Assembly (NCBI GenBank): GCA_023614405.1
Contig: CM042690.1
Coordinates: 667,872,802-667,936,801, forward strand
Reading direction: 5' to 3'
Source: Avena insularis
Taxonomy: Eukaryota > Streptophyta > Magnoliopsida > Poales > Poaceae
DNA: 64,000 bases
Below are positions 22,181 through 33,400 of this stretch, one piece after another. Under the pieces are notes generated by a model, which was given only the letters and a program-made list of their open reading frames with translations, made no database searches and was not told the origin of the DNA. Made by a program: the position numbers and the translations under genes. Positions within the stretch are counted from its first letter, which is position 1. The number at the start of each line of letters is the position of its first letter.

Positions 22181-25100
22181 TTTGCTAACCGATTAACTTT
22201 GAACATTGACCGTTGGATCAAGACTAGCAAATCAAAACATTGATAACCTCTTGATCTTATTTTCCATTCTTAGCATCTAGAAAGATTCTACTGATAGTCT
22301 TTAGCACGATGAACACTAGTATGCGCAAACCTCAAAACACACAGTACTTCATTATTACCGTGCCAAATGCACGAACTTGGATGGAATTTTCATTTTTCAT
22401 GAGGTCCTTGATGTAACTTGTACTTCCACCAACCACTCGAGCACCTCGCTCTTACGATACCTACCATTAGATCGGCCATGCGCAGTACTTCTTATATTTA
22501 TCTTGTCTCTTATCTCTTAAAATACCATATATACCACCACTACATAGTGTAGGGATTAACTTATTTTGAACATTGACCGTTGGATCTCAAGACTGGCAAA
22601 TCCAAACATTGCTAACCGTTGGATCTTCTTTTCCATTCTTAGCATCTATAAAGATTCTATTGATAGTCTTTAGAATTATGAACACTAGTATGTGCAAACC
22701 TCAAAACACACAATACTTCATTACTCGGTTTCAGGGTCCTTGTGATAAATGCATGGACTTGGATGCAATTTTCATTGTTTATGAGGTCCTTGATGTAAAT
22801 TGTAATTCTACCCACCGTGTTAACTCTCAAGCACCTCTCTCTTACGAGACCTACCATAAGATCGGCCATTCGCAGTACTTCTTATCTTATCTTTTATCTT
22901 GTCTCATATCTCTTACAATACCATACCACTACATAGCGTAGGGATTAACTTTGAACATATTAACCGTTGGATCAAGACTAGCAAATCCAAACATTGCTAA
23001 TTGTTGGATCTTTTTTCCATTCTTAGCATCGAGAAATATTCGATCTATTGATAGTCTTTAGCATGATGAACGCCAGTATGCGCAAACCTAAAAACACAAA
23101 CTCCATTGCTCAGTTTTCAGGCTCCCTATGCTAATAAATGCATGGACTTGGGTGAAATTTTCATTTTTATGAGGTACTTGATGTAACTTGTACTTCCACT
23201 GACCATGTTAACTCTCAAGCACCTCTCTCCTACGAGACCTAGCATTTGATATCCATGCGCAGTACTTCTTATCTTCTCTTTATCGTGTCTTATCTCTTAC
23301 AATACAATAAACCACTACGTAGTGTACGGATTAACTTTGAACATTGACCGTTGGATAAGACTAGCAAATCAAAACATTGCCAACCTCTTGATCTTCTCTT
23401 CCATTCTTAGCATCTAGAAAGATTCTACTTTAGCACGATGAATGCTACTATGCGTAAACCTAAAAACACAAACTCCATTGCTCAGTTTTCAGGGTCCCTG
23501 TGCTAATAAATGCATGGACTTGGGTGCAATTTTCATTTTTATGAGGTCCTTGATGTAACTTGTACTTCCACCAACCGTGTTAACTATTAAGCAGCTCTCT
23601 CCTACGAGAGCTACCATTTGATAGCCATTCACAGTACTTCTTATCTTCTCTTTATCGTGTCTTATCTCTTACAATCCAATAAACCACTGCATAGTGTACG
23701 TATTAACTTTGAACATTGACCGTTGGATCAAGACTAGCAAATCCAAACATTGCCAACCTCTTGATCTTCTTTTCCATTCTTAGCATCTAGAAAGATTCTA
23801 CTTTTGCACAATGAACGCTACTATGCGTAAACCTAAAAACACAAACCCCATTGCTCAGTTTTCAGGGTTCTTGTGCTAATAAATGCTTGAACTTGGATGC
23901 AATGTTCATTTTTACGAGGTCCTTGATGTAACTTGTACTTCCACTGGCCGTGTTAACTCTCAAGTACCTCTCTCCTATGAGACCTACCATTTGGTAGGCC
24001 ATTCGCAATACTTCTTATCTTCTCTTTATCATGTCTTATCTCTTATAATAAAATAAATCATTGCATAGTGTATGGATTAACTTTGAACATTGACCGTTGG
24101 ATCAAGTCTAGCAAATCCAAACATTACCAAATGCTAGATCTTCTTTTCCATTGTTAGCATCTAGAAAGATTCTACTCCCTCCGACCCAAATTAGTTGACT
24201 TAGATTTGTCTAGATTCAAATGTATCTAGACTTGTTTTAGTGTTAGATACGTCTGAATCTAGATAAAACTAAGTCAACTAATTTGGGTCGGAGGGAGTAC
24301 TTTAGCACGATGAACGCTAGTATGCGCAAACCTCAAAACACAAACTCCATTGCTCAGTTTTCAAGGTCCTTGTTCCAATAAATGCGTGGACTTGGACGCA
24401 ATTTTCATTTTTATGAGGTCCTTAATGCAACTTGTACTTCCACCGACCGTGTTAACTCTCATGCACCTCTCTCCTACGAGACCTATCATTTGATAGGCCA
24501 TTCACAATACTTCTTATCTTCTCTTTATCGTGTCTTATCTCTTACAATACAATAAACCACTTCATAGTGTATGAATTAACTTTGAACATTGACCATTGGA
24601 TCAAGAGTAGCAAATCCAAACATTGCCAACCGCTGGATCTTTTTTTCCATTCTTAGCATCTAGAAAGATTCTACTGATAGTTTTTAGCATGATGAACGCT
24701 AGTATATGCGCAAACCTCAAAGCACACACCTCATTGCTCTCAGTTTCAGGTTCTTTGTGCTAATAAATGCATGGACTTGGATGCAATAATTATCATTTTC
24801 ATGAGGTCCTTGGTGTAACTTGTACTTCCACCGACTGTGTTAACTCTCAAGCACCTCGCTCCTATGAGACCTACCATTAGATCGGCCATTCGTAATACTT
24901 CTTATCTTATCTTTATCTTCTCTTATCTCTTACAATATCATACCTTCACTATAGAGTGTACAAACAATTGACCGTTTGATCAAGACTGGCAAATCCAAAC
25001 ATTACTAACAACCATTGGATCTTATTTTCCATTCTTAGCATATAGAAATATTCTACTGAAAGTCTTTAGCAGGATGAACGTTAGTATGCGCAAACCTCAA

Positions 25101-25560
25101 AACACACACTTTATTGCTCATTTTCAGGGCCCTTGTGTTAAATGCATGGACTTGGATGTAATTTTTTATTTTTTACGAGGTCCTTGATGTAACCTATACT
25201 TCCACCGACCATGTTAACTCTCGAGCACCTCACTCCTACGAGACCTAAAGTTAGATCGGCCATTCGCAGTACTTCTTATCTTATCTTTATCTTGTCTCTT
25301 ATCTCTCACAATATCATATATACCACTGCATGGTGTACGGAACAATGAATGTTTGATCAAGATAGGCAAATCTAAACATTGCTAACCATTGGATCTTCTT
25401 TTCCATTCTTAGCATCTAGAAAGATTCTACTTTAGCACGATGAACGCTAGTATACGCAAACCTCAAAACACACACTTCATTGCTAAGTTTCAGGGTCCTT
25501 GTGCTAAATGCATGGACTTGGATGCAATTTTCATTTTTATGAGGTCCACTTGTACTTGCT
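22177..25560 (+). repeat. Tandem array, monomer ~375 bp, nine copies
   Basis: The GACCGTTGGATC landmark (with variants) falls near 22206, 22571, 22961, 23343, 23715, 24089, 24589, 24967 and 25345. Spacings are 365-390 bases, except one of 500 that contains a 123-base MITE plus its TA (375 without it). Monomer order is as in 6434-7690. Later monomers share private variants (ACAATACAATAAACCACT, CAAACTCCATTGCTCAG) not seen in the left array, so extra copies arose here. No conserved reading frame is seen. The length resembles some known grass satellites, but I do not recognise the sequence. Confidence 0.8.
24175..24297. mobile_element. Stowaway MITE, 123 bp
   Basis: Near-perfect inverted termini CTCCCTCCGACCCAAATTAG extend with TTGACTTAG(A/T)TTT, flanked by TA at 24173-24174 and 24298-24299. 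This is diagnostic of Stowaway MITEs mobilised by Tc1/mariner transposase. Sister monomers at about 23428 and 23803 read GATTCTACTTTxGCAC without an insert, giving the exact empty site. Confidence 0.95.
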
Positions 25561-26360
25561 TAACAAAGAAAACCAGCGTGGTGCTCACTCCTGCAGCCTT
25601 ATAGTGTGCTACTCCTCCTCTATGCAAGGAAAATAAATTGTATACTACTCTCTCCTTTGCTGCATCACACCCATCCTCTAGCTGATATCTCCCTCGTCCA
25701 CAGTGTGGCGCTGCGCACGTGTGCCATGGTACTACAATGCCTTTGTTTCTATCTTTTTTTTCATAACTTTGCTCTGACATCGAACCGCTTTCAACACCTC
25801 TTCGCTGTAGCCCTCTCGGGCTGCCTTCTCTAACCCCATAATCTCTTCTATAGTAGTTTGTAATAACCTTCGCTGCAGCCCTCTTGGGATGCCTTCTCTC
25901 AGGCTGCCTACGTGTATATATTTATATATACATACCAAGTACAATATCCCTTCACTAGTGTTGTGAGTGTTGATCCTTATAATAACCTTCCATGCAATGT
26001 TTGGGACGAAGCAAGTGAAAAAATCAAAACCCGAAAAGTTTGATCCTTGACTACTTTTTTCCGCCGCCCCAACCCAACGCCCAAAGTAGTTCCTTCATAT
26101 GCACACCAACACAACGTAGCTGATGAACACACGATAGACAGACACATAGCCATCGTACCAATGCTAGAGTTGAAAGCGGCATCCCGTAGAAGTTCCGCTT
26201 ATAGTTCATTTTGAAGTACTCCTATAGAAACTTCAAAATGAACTAGAGGCAGGACTTTCGCGGGATCCCGGTCGCAACCCTAACCATGGCACATGTGCTG
26301 AGCGCCACACTTTGGACGAGGGAGAGATCAACTAGCAGGTGTGCGCGGGGGTTTCCGAGA
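25560..26360. repeat. Inverted pair of unclassified repeat fragments
   Basis: The plus-oriented fragment 25590-25740 contains the CACGTG core (GTCCACAGTGTGGCGCTGCG). The minus-oriented fragment, about 25985-26350, contains the complement of the same core (GCGCCACACTTTGGACGAGG at 26302) and, at about 26000-26040, the complement of the AACTTTTCGGGTT / CACTTGCTTCCCAAACAT words of 21670-21710. A short inner duplication (CCCTCTCGGGCTGCCTTCTC, 25811; CCCTCTTGGGATGCCTTCTC, 25880) is present. No gene is seen. Confidence 0.5.
26187..26270. repeat. Foldback / small hairpin element
   Basis: Arms GTTCATTTTGAAGT and ACTTCAAAATGAAC pair perfectly around a ~12-base loop (ACTCCTATAGAA). Weaker pairing continues outward (GCATCCCG...GTTCCGC against GGCAGGAC...CGGGATCCC). 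It is about 84 bases, non-coding, and no clear target duplication is seen. It could be a degenerate MITE or an RNA-forming hairpin. Confidence 0.45.
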
Positions 26361-26739
26361 AGATACATACTTGTTTAAATTGTGTAAAATTTGACCAATA
26401 AATAGAGTAACTAATACATTTGATTAATTTGTGTAAAATTAGTACTCGTACTGTTGGAGGTAGAGTAAAATTTCCAATAATGCTAATTTTCTATCAACAT
26501 TCTTTATACTATATATTTAGAGTAAATCTTGGTCAAAGAAAAAACACCCAAAACAAGGACGCCTTATTATTCCTCGGGATGGAGGTAGAGTAACACTCCT
26601 ACCTACTACTCCTTCTTAGCGCTCCTACTTATGCAAACAGTACTACAGTAGGATCTATAAATAAATAATGTGTCTAGTCAAACCGACGTGATGAGACTAT
26701 ACTGCGCCAGGAGGTGACATGGGTAATTTATTACAAGAA
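26361..26739. other. AT-rich spacer, possible degenerate MITE end
   Basis: No gene is seen. GGAGGTAGAGTAA occurs at about 26457 and 26581. A stretch near 26530-26590 (GGTCAAAG ... GGACGCCTTATTATTCCTCGG) vaguely resembles the terminal part of the MITE at 7699-7958, but no paired end was found. Confidence 0.3.
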
Positions 26740-26971
26740 AAGAAAAAAACTCTTTCAAAGAGATATCACATCTTCCCCATCTCCGTTTAGTTTATCCACA
26801 CTCGTCGACGCCGCCTGGCAGCATTTGGGATCCTCTCCACCGCACTGATCACACATTTTCCTCGCCATCTCGCCCATTGCATCTCTCCTTCCAGACCACC
26901 ACCCCTCTCCTCCAAAAAAACCCAAACAATTCTATATAGATCCGCCCTCGCCCCCAATCCTCCTCGACGCG
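26740..26971 (+). promoter_or_regulatory. Putative promoter / 5' leader of the SINA-like gene
   Basis: Conserved with the 5' flank of the inverted copy (2126-2345, minus strand). A TATA-like TCTATATAGA lies at 26931-26940, about 32 bases before the ATG at 26972. In the decayed copy the same place reads CTCTACATAGATCC, so the TATA core is altered there. If the TATA box is used, the 5' untranslated leader would be very short, so a start further upstream is also possible. Confidence 0.35.
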
Positions 26972-27592
26972 ATGGCAGATCGTCTGTACAAAATTTGGAG
27001 AGGTTCGAGGGAGAGCCGATGCTGCAGCGGCTTTAACAAGGTCGGCGACGACGTCATCAACGAAATCGCTGAGCGTCTCGACGCTAAAAGCACCGTCCAG
27101 TTAGCCGCATGCTCCAAGGATCTACACCGCCAAGTCGTCGGCGGAGAAGGTTACAACTGCCCGAACTACAACTGCCCGAAAGTGGTCTCCTTCAACAAAC
27201 TCTATGCCCACATGATCTCCTACATCCACAGGTCGTTTATCTGCACGGAGCCAGGATGCAACTGGGTCGGCAACAAATTAACGTTGTATCTGCACCTCAA
27301 ATTCACCCACTTGATCGAGGTGCCCATAGTCCTCTACATCGTCAAACAATGGGACCCGTCTAAGCCGATGCCTGCAGGGTGCTCGCGGAGAACAAATGTC
27401 ATCGGCATCGGGAAGACGGGCATGCTATTCATCGGCCAGATTGACGGGCACAGCACAGAGATTGTCCTGCCCGTCAGCCGTGCCAGGTCTGTGGCGTGGG
27501 AATTGGAGGACTACGAGGTGAGAATATCATCATTGGTCGATTGTCATGGGTTCTATCCGCTCGAGTTTGATACCGAGCCAAAGATTGGGTAG
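26972..27592 (+). CDS. F-box-like / SINA-like zinc-finger protein (206 aa, possibly truncated)
   Basis: Residues ~22-50 (KVGDDVINEIAERL, AACSKDLHRQ) resemble an F-box helix set. Residues ~60-110 contain CPNYNCPKVV, CTEPGCNWVG and HLKFTH, matching the spacing of the SIAH/SINA zinc finger (CPEPGCxFxGS...HxxxH in plant SINA-like proteins). The C-terminal part (IGIGKTGMLFIGQIDGHSTE, VSRARS, YEVRISSLVD) resembles the TRAF-like SINA C-terminus. SINA proteins act in ubiquitin ligation, but the RING is absent here; an F-box could instead recruit SKP1/cullin. That combination is inference. The ATG is supported by the aligned ATG of the inverted copy. The stop (27590-27592) may be premature, because homology to the decayed copy continues beyond it. 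Confidence 0.6.
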   Translation: MADRLYKIWRGSRESRCCSGFNKVGDDVINEIAERLDAKSTVQLAACSKDLHRQVVGGEGYNCPNYNCPKVVSFNKLYAHMISYIHRSFICTEPGCNWVGNKLTLYLHLKFTHLIEVPIVLYIVKQWDPSKPMPAGCSRRTNVIGIGKTGMLFIGQIDGHSTEIVLPVSRARSVAWELEDYEVRISSLVDCHGFYPLEFDTEPKIG

Positions 27593-28012
27593 CCGTTGAC
27601 CGAAGCCACGCTAGAGGTGCTCAACCATTACCTGTCGATAGCGGGGACTTATTGTCAAGCTCCTCAATTGTTGGTCAGAGTTCCTCGTGGAGTTCCAATG
27701 TTGGATCGACGACGACATCAACCCATTGTGAGATATCACATATTAGTATTCTCCTGATGATCCTAATATGAATGTATATGTAATTTTCTAGTCCATCTGT
27801 TCTAATATTAATTAATTTATTTATTTTAGTGGCATTTTTCTTTTGCAATCGGAGTGGTGGAAATGGCCAAAAAGCTCCGTGAATTTTACATCTATCTTGC
27901 TAAGGGTGAACAGGCGAAAGCCTATTACGAGGATCCAGAGATGACGGTAAAACGAGAGAAGTGTGCTAGGCAGGAAAGCAAGTGCTACCCAGCCACGACC
28001 TGGACACGCTGA
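27593..28012 (+). pseudogene. Downstream coding remnants and candidate second exon of the SINA-like gene
   Basis: Immediately after the stop the same frame reads PLTEATLEVLNHYLSIAG, matching SLAEVALKGLMSYLSKP after the corresponding stop in the decayed copy. A one-base shift then opens VKLLNCWSEFLVEFQCWIDD, ending in TGA (27729-27731). After an acceptor-like TTTATTTTAG (27820-27829), a 60-residue frame (27830-28012) encodes EMAKKLREFYIYLAKGEQAK then AYYEDPEMTVKREK, ending TGA. Amphipathic charged composition suggests a real exon. Phase with the upstream part could not be resolved. The decayed copy lacks this exon. Either the gene is recently broken or it is spliced in a way I cannot reconstruct. 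Confidence 0.4.
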
Positions 28013-28640
28013 ATCGTTGGCATACAGATCTTGTGGTGATTCTGACCTCTCTCTTTCTCTCATGCATGTTTGGAGTATATGATGGGACATGTAATCGTTC
28101 CTAGCTAGATTAAGGTTCTACCAAGAGTAGTTTTATACTTCTACCGCGTATTTTGTATGGAGTTCTGAAACTGCTAATATATTTTGTAATAATTCCTATG
28201 TATTGGGAATTGTTTAGATCGAGTGCAGAATATGGCCTGTACTGCTGAATCTTTCAAAAGCTACCGAATCTCTCAAATGTGCTGATGTTGCTATTATTAA
28301 AGTATTTTGTAGAACTAATACTCTTGTACTGGTACTTGTTTTGATCGATGGTAGTAGATTGTTTTGCTTTTCTTTTGAAACATGGCCTTCTCAATCTAGA
28401 TGAGGCCTGGGCTTCTTGGGTTGCATATATGTTGGTCACACATGCATTGATGTAAGAACGAGGTATGCACACAAATGCAGACTTAATCGTCAGTCTTGCT
28501 TGCTCCAATGATGGAGTGTGTTCAGAGAAAAAGGGCAAACTCATCCCTTGCCTATTAAAAAAAACACAGGCCCAATGTTGAGACTCCCACCGACAACATT
28601 TCCTACTACGCCAAGATGCACCCATATACCAAATAAATGT
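28013..28640 (+). other. 3' flank of the SINA-like gene, homologous to 1-560 (inverted)
   Basis: GGGACATGT followed by GTTCCTAGCT, then GTATTTTGTATGGA and CTGCTGAATCTTTCAA, match the minus strand of 540-1 in order. This defines the distal end of the inverted duplication at roughly 28400. A 123-codon minus-strand open frame (28254-28625) has no counterpart in the other copy and is not called. Confidence 0.5.
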
Positions 28641-29430
28641 GGGAACAGTACATTGACTATAATGTCGATATGGCCATGACCTTTTTTGGTCATCAGGGTT
28701 GAAACCTAATAATATTCATACATGGTGGGAAAATATGGCATGGCTGGTTTCCAGAAGTTGTCAAATCCCATGGTTATCAGTTTCCTAGCAGGCTGTACAC
28801 GTGACGTGATAGGATGCCATGCGTAAATATTTGTTTTTCTGTTTTTCTTTATTACATCTGATTGTTTCAAAACATGTTAAAAATTGTCAAGATACAAATT
28901 CTTAGCAGGAAGTTGAATTTGTCAAAACTCTCGATTTTTTCGATATATTAACTACCTGATGCGTACCACCAAAAGCTTTTTGTAGAACTTCGATAGAAAT
29001 CTACCACTTTCTAGAGCTTCTAGTTCAAATATGACATGATTTTGTTAATAGAGACATAAAGTCATTTGAGTGGTCCGAGTTAGCTCGGAAGCTTTGAAAA
29101 CTCATAAAACTTGGGAATCATACATAAAACATTGTCCACTATATCTGGAAACTTGGCTTGTGGCATTCAAAACCATGTTCTCTGTACTTTCTGTGCATAG
29201 TATATTTATGGTGCTAGAGGCCAACAATAATGGGATCTTCTATATGCTTGACATGACATAATCAAATGTACTGAAAGAGATCCAATGGTCAACAATGTTG
29301 GGTTTTGCCAATCTATATCCAACTGCCGATGTTCGAAGTTATTCGTACACTATATAGTGGTATGGAAATTGTGAAGCAACATAGTTGTTTTTTGTTTTGA
29401 AAAGAAGTGTCAAGCACTATATAGTGGTAT
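28641..29430 (-). repeat. Inverted copies of the CCACTATATAGTGTAC repeat family
   Basis: On the minus strand about 29370-29210 reads ACCACTATATAGTGTACGAA, then GTTGACCATTGGATC. About 28960-28870 matches the TTCTTGCTAAGATT / CATCTTGACAA words of 3070-3100. CACTATATAGTGGTATGGAA occurs twice, near 29349 and 29416. These are diverged relatives of the arrays on the left, in opposite orientation. No gene is seen. Confidence 0.5.
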
Positions 29431-29527
29431 GGAAATTGTGTCACGTGCCTTTTACTAGTATGGATATGGATGATCAGTTGATGTGACTCTCGGTTTTGAT
29501 TTCCTGGACAGATAGGTTAAGGTCTAC

Positions 29528-29775
29528 TACCTTTTTCTATTACTAGATGGATGCTAGCCAAATTCAAAATCTGAATCGAGCGGCAAAATCGCCCACTGAC
29601 CTTGAAGCATTTCCTGCCCCACTGATTCAATACCTTTGGACCAAGATCTCCCACTGGATAGTACCATTTTTCTATTATTATTAGCTGGACGTAGGCCAAA
29701 TTCAAATCTCAATCAAGCGGCAATATCACACACCGACCTTGAAGCATTTCGCGTCCCTCTGTTTCAAAAACTTTT
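29528..29775 (+). repeat. Direct duplication, period ~131 bp
   Basis: TTTTTCTATTA...TAGxTGGA, GCCAAATTCAAA, CGGCAA and GACCTTGAAGCATTTC occur in both units (29531-29625 and 29667-29755). This is an isolated two-copy repeat without coding content. Confidence 0.6.
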
Positions 29776-30479
29776 TTCTTTAAATTTCCTATTCTACCCA
29801 TTGTTCAAACGACAGATGGGCATGCTAAAGTCAGTACCTCGGGGGCACGATCTTAATTATATTGCTATTCACCTATACTATGGTCCCGATTCGCACCATT
29901 TTTTCCCCTAGCCCTCCCAAAAATCCCAAGCTCCTCTATCGCCTCCACGGCCACCACATGCACCGGCTTGATCTCTGGTCTCGTGCGCCACCGTAGATCC
30001 GCTTCACCGACGCTCACCCACCGGATCTAGTTCACCGGGTCTCTCTGCCACTGCACCGAAGCTGCGGTGTCGTTCACCATGTTGACGGCGTCATCGACCG
30101 CCCAAGCTCTGCTTCCTCGCTGCCGATAGCTACCCAACCGTACCAGATCCGCTTCACCGGTGTCCACCTTATGTGATCTAGTTCAAGGAGTTCCATGTCC
30201 ACCACTCCAGACCAGCTGCATGGCCGTCGCCATTCACTGTGCCGGATCTGCCTTAGCGACGCTCTCGTCCACCGTGTTCAAGCCGGCATCGAGCGCCCAA
30301 GATCTGCTTCCCCGACGCCAACAACCACCAGAACCGCAACACCCTTGGTGACCTAGACGTCACTCGCATGGTACCAATGATGCTTAGACGCCTCTTTGAC
30401 CAAGGTTAACCTAATCTCCTACCCGTTTTTGTTTTGTCAGCAGTATAGCAGGTTCAAGCCTATCATAGTGAACTCCATT
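29776..30479. other. GC-rich segment of unknown origin
   Basis: From about 29905 to 30360 the sequence is C-rich, with repeated words GATCCGCTTCACCG (29996, 30147), GGATCT and CACCGTGTTCA/CACCATGTTGA. It looks like a decayed coding or leader segment, but the longest open frame is only 63 codons and no family was recognised. Confidence 0.3.
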
Positions 30480-33400
30480 TTTGTAATCGTGCTAGTACAT
30501 ACAAGTCACTGGGCACGCCTTGCGGTGACCCAGCATACCACTGCATGATGTAGTACACTATAGTCGTTGACATAACACCAACGAAATACCGTTCACTAGT
30601 ATTACATCCCTCAGAGTGGTACAACAGAAACACAACAGGTCCAAGACATGACTATAGGTTACAACTCGACTCTTTACAAAAGATCCAGAGAACACTCTAG
30701 GTTAAAGAGAGAGAAAGAAAACTTCTTACAAATAAGAACCATAAATAATAACTCAGAACTATCTAGTAACTAAGACTAGCATCTAAATTATTTGGCTTGC
30801 CATTGTTGCTATTGCAATGCTCTACAGAAGTAGGTTCTATGACTAGAGAATCTACTCCTATCTACTTAAGAACTCTGTCTTCTCTTCGGTTGATGTATAT
30901 GTTGGATTCATTGACTCTATTGAAGAACTTGAGCTGTCGACGATGGTTTCTTGAGCAGAAATTGATGTTGACGTCATCTTTAATGGCTTAAAACCTAGCA
31001 AGGGTTAAGAAGGTATAGTTGAGTACGAGCGTACTTAGCAAGTTCACTAAAAAGGAGTGTATGATGCACTATCTCTATAGCCACGGACCATAGGTCGTAG
31101 GCAATGCAGGATTTCGTAAACATTTCTTCAAAGATTGCTTTTACTCTGAAAACTATGTCCAACAGCCTTCACAGGTTGACCAGAACCTTCGTGGGGTTCC
31201 TTTCCTACCGCGTTCGTAGCTCCTTCCCGGAACATGGAGTAACATGTCACAGTTCTTACACTCTGCAGAGGTGCGTTTACCCATGAGAGATCAACTCCTT
31301 GTTGCACAACCGGGCGATATTTCCCATCCACAATTCCTTGATGTGGGGCCCAGTAGGTGATCCAAGCCAATCACTGCCCCCTCCGCGACCCTATATGTCT
31401 GCACGATCCTCCGGGGCTGACTACACCTCCGTTAAGCCCCCTTTCGGGCAAGCTACAACCCTGGTGAGTTCTCGAAGACCCTATGAGCCGGTTATCCCCC
31501 TAGCAAGCTCCATATAGGTCCGACTGTACCTCCGACAACCGTTCATAGATAATCTAGATACCAAAAACGTGGGGCCTAAGGGTGCCCACCCATATGCTGG
31601 ATCCGCACAAGGAATCCCAGCTTCACGTTAAGGTCATCTTGCCTACATATGAAAGTAAGAAGATAGAGCTGACTTCTCTGTCCCATTCCAAATCTCCTGG
31701 TTAACACGTAATATACGGCGCTAGAATCACTGGCGACATTGATTGTTAAGTCCTAGATATTATGTTCCTTTACCACTGGAACTGTATCAGTAGATCATTA
31801 CCTCTTGGTAAATAATCCATAATCATATTATTATGAAAATAGTGTTTTATGACCTTTTTGAAATGCAGGTGATGACAACATTTGAGTTACAAGCATTTGA
31901 TAGAAAATAATCAAAGGACATGAGCAAGTTGTGAACTTGCCTTTTGTGATTGCAAGATTATGCACGGTCTTCAAGACAATAGAAGATCCAAATTCTGAAA
32001 ATAACATTATTGGTCCGGTAAGGACTAATGTTTAAAGAAGCAGGATGCAATTATGCATAAGTAATGTAATGCAATTTGATAAACGCGAATCCCCGGACTA
32101 ATCGTATCTGATCTAGGTTTTGAAATTTGTGATGAGTTCTTAGGAATGTGTTGCACTTTTATATCAGTTTCACACTTGTGTTTCTTATTAAGGCTTGTGA
32201 GAGTGTGTGAAACAATAAGTAAGTACAACAAATAGTATGCAATACTAAAGCACTCAACTAGGTCATGGTATCTAAAATATTTCTTAAACAAGATTAAGAA
32301 TCAATTAGAAATTTTAAAGAAGTGTTCAAGGATCACTTTTAATGTTTCTTAAAAGAATAACCTTTGAGGAAAACATTACTTTACAAAGTAAAAATTATTT
32401 AAACTTAAGGTTAACACTGTAAGGTTTTCTTATTAGCTAAGATTATTAAAGAGGAAAACATTACTACATTAAACAATCATGGGATAAGTGGTGGAGATTT
32501 GCATGTGTTGAATAAGGCATCACATTGTAAATGGTATACTTCTTAACATTCCACAAGTTAGAATTTAAGTATTATAACTTGAATGAGGTGGGTTTTATTA
32601 TGGTTATAATTGAATAAACTTACTTTCTTACTAATGCTAACCTTTTATAAACATAGAAAGGGCATTACTTTAATTACTTAAAAACTTGTTTTAAACCATT
32701 GAGTAGCTTTCCCAACTTGTAAAAGAATTGGTAATTAATCTCTTGATGATTTTATAGATGCATAATATCTTTTTTATAAGCAATATACTACTTTGATGAT
32801 TTAATAATGGACAAAATTAGAATACATTAATTTTAATTCATCAAACATTAATTGAACTTGGTATTACATTTGTTAAACTTTAAACAAATCATGGTAAAGA
32901 CAATAGTAAATATTTATATATTTTTAAGGAATTAAAATAAAAGAAAAGGGTTTAAACAAGATTTATTAGACCTTTACCTTTTATTTAACCTCAATTATTA
33001 AAGAGAGTATATTTAATGTGTAGGTTTTATTTTTGTGATCATTTTGGTATATTATAAGTATTTTTGTGATTTTTAAATAATAAGATATGATTTTTATAAG
33101 TTTAATAACTTTATAAAACTAAATAAATAATAAATATTAGTTAAGTGATAGAAGAAGGCATAAAATAAATTTATAAGCCTTTATTTTGTTTTCTAAGATT
33201 TTTGATATATTAAATTTATTTTTATGAATTTTAAATAATAAAATATATTTATTAGGATTTATCCCTAATAGATTATTTTCTAATAAATACTAATTATTTT
33301 ATTTACGTTGGAAAATGAAGTATGATAATAGGTTTATATTATAGAATTTATTTTTCTAAACATTTTGATATATTATATGTATTTTTCTAAATTATAAAAC

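Noticed and set aside
22177..25560. Centromeric satellite
   Set aside because: Only nine diverged monomers interrupted by unrelated sequence; no large homogeneous array is present and the sequence is not recognised.
28254..28625. 123-codon minus-strand open frame
   Set aside because: The homologous 3' flank at 1-560 does not preserve it and there are no family features.
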